Source: Pseudomonadota bacterium
GTDB lineage: Bacteria > Pseudomonadota > Gammaproteobacteria > Pseudomonadales > Halieaceae
Reading direction: 5' to 3'
Length of the DNA stretch: 9,663 bases
Assembly: GCA_030591305.1 (NCBI GenBank)
Contig: JAUVBI010000113.1
Coordinates: forward strand, 1-9,663
Shown one piece after another: positions 7,032 through 9,663 of this stretch. The notes beneath the pieces are model-generated. The model did not search any database, was not told the DNA's origin, and worked only from the letters and a program-made list of their open reading frames with translations. The first letter of the stretch is position 1. Each line of letters starts with the position of its first letter. The position numbers and the translations under genes are program-made.

Positions 7032-7880
7032 ATGGTGGAAAACCTACAGGCTTTTGTAAACCCCCTCATCGGCCTGTGTCGTCGGGCCGGCGATGTTATC
7101 TGCGAGCATTATCAGGCACCCCATGCGGCGGAGTTTGAGGCCAAGGGGGATGAATCCCCCCTGACCCGGGCAGATATGGATTCCCACCATATCCTGGAAG
7201 AGGGCCTGCGAGAGCTGGTCCACGATATTCCGGTTTTGTCCGAGGAATCCACGGCGGGGGAAGTGGCACAGCGCTTTTCCTGGAACCGCTTCTGGTTGGT
7301 TGACCCGCTGGATGGCACCAAGGAGTTCCTGGCCAGGACGGGAGAATTCACTATCAATATTGCCCTTATTGACGATCATGTCCCGGTGCTGGGCGTGCTC
7401 TACGTCCCCATAACGCGCAAGGCTTATGTCGGGATTCCCGGTGTGGGGGCCTGGTGTTATCAGTACAGCCCCGATGGGCAGTGGTCCCAGCGCCCGGTCG
7501 CCACCTGTTCCCTGCAAGCGGGGAATAGTTTAACGGTACTTGCCAGTCGAAGACACCGCGGACCACAGCTCGAAGCCTGCTTTGCCTGGCTGCATCGCAA
7601 ATGGGGTGAAACCCAGCGCATCAACAGCGGCAGTGCGCTGAAATTTTGCCAGATGGTAGAGGGCGAGGGGGATTTCTACCCGAGGTTTTCACCCTGCTGC
7701 GAGTGGGATACGGCGGCGGGCCAGGCGCTTCTGGAGGCCGCCGGGGGCTCTTTGCTGGGTATGGACGGCGAGCCTTTCCGGTATAACGCCAGAGAGACCT
7801 TACTCAACCCTGATTTTTACGCCATTTCCGATGCCGATCATCCGCTTTGGCGTGGCTTGTTTAGCCCCGCAGAGGAGTAA
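7032..7880 (+). CDS. cysQ: 3'(2'),5'-bisphosphate nucleotidase CysQ
   Basis: CysQ hydrolyses 3'-phosphoadenosine 5'-phosphate (PAP), a by-product of sulfate assimilation via PAPS, to AMP and phosphate, preventing PAP from inhibiting exoribonucleases and sulfotransferase-type reactions; it is Mg-dependent and cytosolic or inner-membrane associated. The 282-residue protein is an inositol-monophosphatase-fold enzyme with all signature metal ligands: SPLTRAD (42-48), VLSEES with the metal-binding Glu pair (71-72), WLVDPLDGTKEF (88-99; D91, D94), and EWDTAAGQALLEAAGG (224-239; D226). CysQ-specific TKEF follows DPLDG. ATG 7032 has only a weak Shine-Dalgarno sequence (CGGGA). It is divergent from yrfG, with a promoter and palindrome in the 107-bp gap; nudE, which sits with these genes in some pseudomonads, is not present here. 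Confidence 0.95.
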   Translation: MVENLQAFVNPLIGLCRRAGDVICEHYQAPHAAEFEAKGDESPLTRADMDSHHILEEGLRELVHDIPVLSEESTAGEVAQRFSWNRFWLVDPLDGTKEFLARTGEFTINIALIDDHVPVLGVLYVPITRKAYVGIPGVGAWCYQYSPDGQWSQRPVATCSLQAGNSLTVLASRRHRGPQLEACFAWLHRKWGETQRINSGSALKFCQMVEGEGDFYPRFSPCCEWDTAAGQALLEAAGGSLLGMDGEPFRYNARETLLNPDFYAISDADHPLWRGLFSPAEE

Positions 7881-8010
7881 TTTCAACAATGCGCAGTTTA
7901 TGCCCGACTATTGGTTGTATCACTTATCCATGTGGGTGTAGTGTTGCGGTCTGGCTTCACACTGGTGCAATTATTTACAGGGACATTAATTTTTCAGACG
8001 ACATGAACGA
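7881..8010. other. Intergenic region between cysQ and the DUF465 gene
   Basis: About 130 bp without a supportable gene. I see no terminator hairpin after cysQ and no promoter with good spacing. The only structured item is at the right end, the 8-bp tandem duplication at the DUF465 start, listed separately. Confidence 0.5.
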
Positions 8011-8018
8011 ATGAACGA
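8003..8018 (+). repeat. 8-bp tandem duplication creating a three-codon upstream mini-ORF
   Basis: ATGAACGA occurs twice head to tail (8003-8010 and 8011-8018). The first copy starts a mini-ORF, Met-Asn-Glu-stop (8003-8014), whose TGA overlaps the ATG of the DUF465 gene as ATGA. The second copy is that gene's own start, also Met-Asn-Glu. Confidence 0.6.
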
Positions 8019-8256
8019 ACCACCCGAAACCGATACGCCCGAAGAACAAGATGCGGCAAATGAATTGTTCACGCCGGGCATGCGTTTACTCGAACTGCAA
8101 ACTCAGCACCGGGCGCTGGATAGCCGAATTGCCGAAATGTATGAGTTCCCCTATAAAAATCAGATACTGCTACAGCGCCTGAAAAAAGAAAAGCTGCGCC
8201 TGAAAGACGCCATTGAGCGCCTCAAGAATGAAATGATCCCCGATCTCAACGCCTAG
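8011..8256 (+). CDS. Small DUF465/YdcH-like coiled-coil protein
   Basis: An 81-residue acidic-then-basic protein predicted to be helical. The C-terminal half has the pattern of the YdcH/DUF465 family: a helix around LELQTQHRALDSRIAEMYEF (27-46) followed by LLQRLKKEKLRLKDAIERL (53-71), where the LKKEKLRLKD core is the family hallmark. The first 20 residues are rich in Glu, Asp and Pro and look disordered. No membrane segment or enzyme motif is present; the family has no well-established biochemical role, so I assign none. ATG 8011 has no Shine-Dalgarno sequence and sits in the ATGAACGA duplication, so initiation may depend on re-initiation from the overlapping mini-ORF. It lies between cysQ and the metallo-hydrolase gene on the same strand. 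Confidence 0.78.
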   Translation: MNEPPETDTPEEQDAANELFTPGMRLLELQTQHRALDSRIAEMYEFPYKNQILLQRLKKEKLRLKDAIERLKNEMIPDLNA

Positions 8257-8320
8257 TACGGTGCCGGGGTGTCATGGGTGGGGTCAATCCCAATAAAAAA
8301 ATAGAACAGGAGTTGTGCTG

Positions 8321-9238
8321 ATGTGTTCCACAAAAAGAGGGGCGGTAAGAGCCGCAGTACTTGGTTTTGCGCTAACGGGTGTGCTTGCGATTGTTCCGGC
8401 AGTGGCTGAGGACGGCGAGCAGGAGCTGTCGGTCTCTGTCACTCACCTGAAAGGTGCCTTACACATGCTCAGAGGGCGCGGCGGCAATGTTGTTGCCTCG
8501 GTGGGAGATGACGGCGTATTAATTATTGATGACGATTACCCCGAGTATGGCCTCTCCTTTGAGCAGGCTTTGTTGGGGCTGGGTATGAAATCGGCGGCGC
8601 CCCGTTTTATCCTGAATACCCATTGGCACAAAGATCACAGTGGTAGCAATGGCTATTGGGGTGAGCGCGGGGCGGTTATTATTGCCCATAACAATGTCCT
8701 CAAGCGTATGTCGACCCGCCAGGAAATTAAAGCACTGGGCCTTGTCATGGAGCCCAGCCCTCGGGTAGCGCTACCGGTCGTTACCTTTGAGACGGGTCTT
8801 GCCCTGCATTTTAATGGCGATGATATCGAGGTGCAGCACTTCCCCAGGGGGCATACCGATGGCGACAGCATTGTGTTCTTCAACAAGGAGAACACGGTGC
8901 ATATGGGCGACCACTTTTTTAACGGTGCTTTCCCCTTTGTTGATCTTGGTTCCGGCGGGAATGTGAAGAGCTACGCTGCCAATGTGAAGGTAGTTCTGGG
9001 TCGTATTGACGACGACACTATGGTGGTGCCGGGCCATGGTGTGCTGGCCAACAAAGCCGATCTGCTCCGGTTTCATAACATGATTATTGAGACCTCAGCG
9101 CTGGTTGAGTCTCGGCTTGACCAGGGCATGAGTGTGAAAGAAATTACCGATCAGGGGCTGGGGGAGCAATGGGCCTCCTGGGGTAAGGGTTTTATCACTG
9201 AGGCTTCCTGGATAGCCTTTATCGCCGGCTCCCGTTAG
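8321..9238 (+). CDS. Exported metallo-beta-lactamase-fold hydrolase
   Basis: A 305-residue MBL-fold enzyme with an N-terminal Sec signal peptide (basic n-region, hydrophobic 11-26, probable cleavage after AVA at about residue 29), so it should act in the periplasm. The metal site is complete: HWHKDH (H101, H103, D105, H106), H178 in RGHTDGDS, bridging Asp D197 in HMGDHFF, and H239 in VPGHG. A bridging Asp where class B1 beta-lactamases have Cys argues for a glyoxalase II-like or other hydrolase rather than a B1 beta-lactamase; the substrate cannot be told. The block FFNGAFPFVDLGSGG (199-213) is typical of a widespread group of uncharacterised exported MBL proteins. The frame also opens with GTG 8315, but AGGAG at 8308-8312 is 8 nt from ATG 8321 and only 2 nt from the GTG, so ATG is chosen. 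Its stop overlaps that of ogt. Confidence 0.9.
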   Translation: MCSTKRGAVRAAVLGFALTGVLAIVPAVAEDGEQELSVSVTHLKGALHMLRGRGGNVVASVGDDGVLIIDDDYPEYGLSFEQALLGLGMKSAAPRFILNTHWHKDHSGSNGYWGERGAVIIAHNNVLKRMSTRQEIKALGLVMEPSPRVALPVVTFETGLALHFNGDDIEVQHFPRGHTDGDSIVFFNKENTVHMGDHFFNGAFPFVDLGSGGNVKSYAANVKVVLGRIDDDTMVVPGHGVLANKADLLRFHNMIIETSALVESRLDQGMSVKEITDQGLGEQWASWGKGFITEASWIAFIAGSR

Positions 9239-9663
9239 AGCAGCAGTGCCCCTTCCAGGGTCAGCAGCTGCGTTTTCATTGGCAGGCCTCCCGCAAAGCC
9301 GGTGAGGCTGCCATCGCTGCCGATCACCCGGTGGCAGGGCACAACGATGGGGATGGGGTTGCGGCCGTTGGCGGCGCCGACAGCCCGCACCGCCTTCGGT
9401 TTTCCTATGGTGTTGGCAATGTCGCTATAGCTGCGCAGTTCTCCGTAAGGTATTGCGATCAGGGCTGACCATACGGTTTGCTGAAACACAGTCCCGCCCG
9501 CATCCAGGGGTAGGTCGAAGTGGTTGCGCACCCCTGCAAAATATTCTGTGAGTTGCTGTGTGCAATCTGCCAGGACGCTGTCCATGTGTTGCCGGGCATT
9601 GTCCACTGTACTGTGCCGCTGTGGAAATTCTATCGCGGTCAGGTGGGTGCCGTTGGAGACCAG
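9235..9663 (-). CDS. ogt: Methylated-DNA--protein-cysteine methyltransferase, N-terminus cut by window edge
   Basis: Ogt removes methyl or larger alkyl groups from O6 of guanine (and O4 of thymine) by irreversible transfer to its own cysteine, a one-shot DNA-repair protein. Visible are FQQTVWSALIAIPYGELRSY, the recognition-helix segment KAVRAVGAANGRNP, and the active site IPIVVPCHRVIG with the acceptor Cys 32 residues before the C-terminus, as in E. coli Ogt. These are followed by GSLTGFAGGL. The frame stays open through the right edge (142 codons before the stop): residues ahead of the GTG at 9606 read LVSNGTHLTAIEFPQR, the expected N-terminal strand of Ogt, so GTG 9606 is not the start and roughly 15-20 residues are missing. 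It converges on the metallo-hydrolase gene and shares TTAG at the stops. Confidence 0.93.
   Translation of the reverse strand: MVSNGTHLTAIEFPQRHSTVDNARQHMDSVLADCTQQLTEYFAGVRNHFDLPLDAGGTVFQQTVWSALIAIPYGELRSYSDIANTIGKPKAVRAVGAANGRNPIPIVVPCHRVIGSDGSLTGFAGGLPMKTQLLTLEGALLL

Noticed and set aside
7044..7517. 157-codon minus-strand ORF opposite cysQ
   Set aside because: It is a shadow in a GC-rich gene with few stops; cysQ motifs are in the plus frame.
8274..8298. TGGG-GTCAAT-CCCA stem followed by an A-run, as a possible terminator
   Set aside because: The stem is only 4 bp, and the run following it on the plus strand is A rather than T; on the minus strand the T-run precedes the stem. It does not fit an intrinsic terminator in either direction.
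9235..9606. ogt taken as a complete 123-codon gene starting at GTG 9606
   Set aside because: The frame continues upstream into residues LVSNGTHLTAIEFPQR, which match the expected N-terminal strand of Ogt, so the gene runs off the window.

Overview
The window reads as chromosomal, accessory-light DNA of a gammaproteobacterium. Dxs carries the [12 protein letters not shown] form typical of Pseudomonas-like relatives, and the hslR-yrfG pair, CysQ and Ogt are typical gammaproteobacterial proteins. A marine Pseudomonadales/Cellvibrionales-type organism is my best guess from protein flavour; no rRNA or other decisive marker is present.

Left part (1-4477): the window opens inside dxs on the minus strand (C-terminus beyond the left edge; no stop in view). 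Divergent from it is a two-gene glycosyltransferase operon on the plus strand, a GT4-like enzyme followed by a GT2 rhamnosyltransferase-like enzyme with a 4-nt GTGA overlap. It meets, convergently, a membrane-anchored SGNH/GDSL-fold protein that appears to have lost its catalytic Ser and His. The glycosyltransferase pair is visibly more AT-rich than its neighbours. Together these genes suggest a small surface-polysaccharide module next to a housekeeping gene.

Middle part (4478-7880): a membrane diguanylate cyclase (six predicted TM helices, GGEEF active site, altered RxxE inhibitory site) runs into the convergent yrfG-hslR operon (HAD nucleotidase and heat-shock ribosome-recycling protein Hsp15, also coupled by a 4-nt overlap). 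The two transcription units share a TTAA that supplies both stop codons. yrfG is divergent from cysQ (PAP phosphatase); the 107-bp gap between them holds an extended -10 promoter candidate and an 11-bp palindrome with a degenerate second copy 43 bp away.

Right part (7881-9663): a small DUF465/YdcH-like coiled-coil protein, an exported metallo-beta-lactamase-fold hydrolase with a full metal site, and a convergent ogt whose N-terminus lies beyond the right edge. The hydrolase and ogt again overlap at their stop codons.

I see no CRISPR array, tRNA, rRNA, insertion sequence, integrase or phage gene, and no clear new multi-gene system. The items most worth checking are the SGNH pseudoenzyme beside the glycosyltransferases, the variant inhibitory site of the diguanylate cyclase, and the candidate operator pair at yrfG/cysQ.
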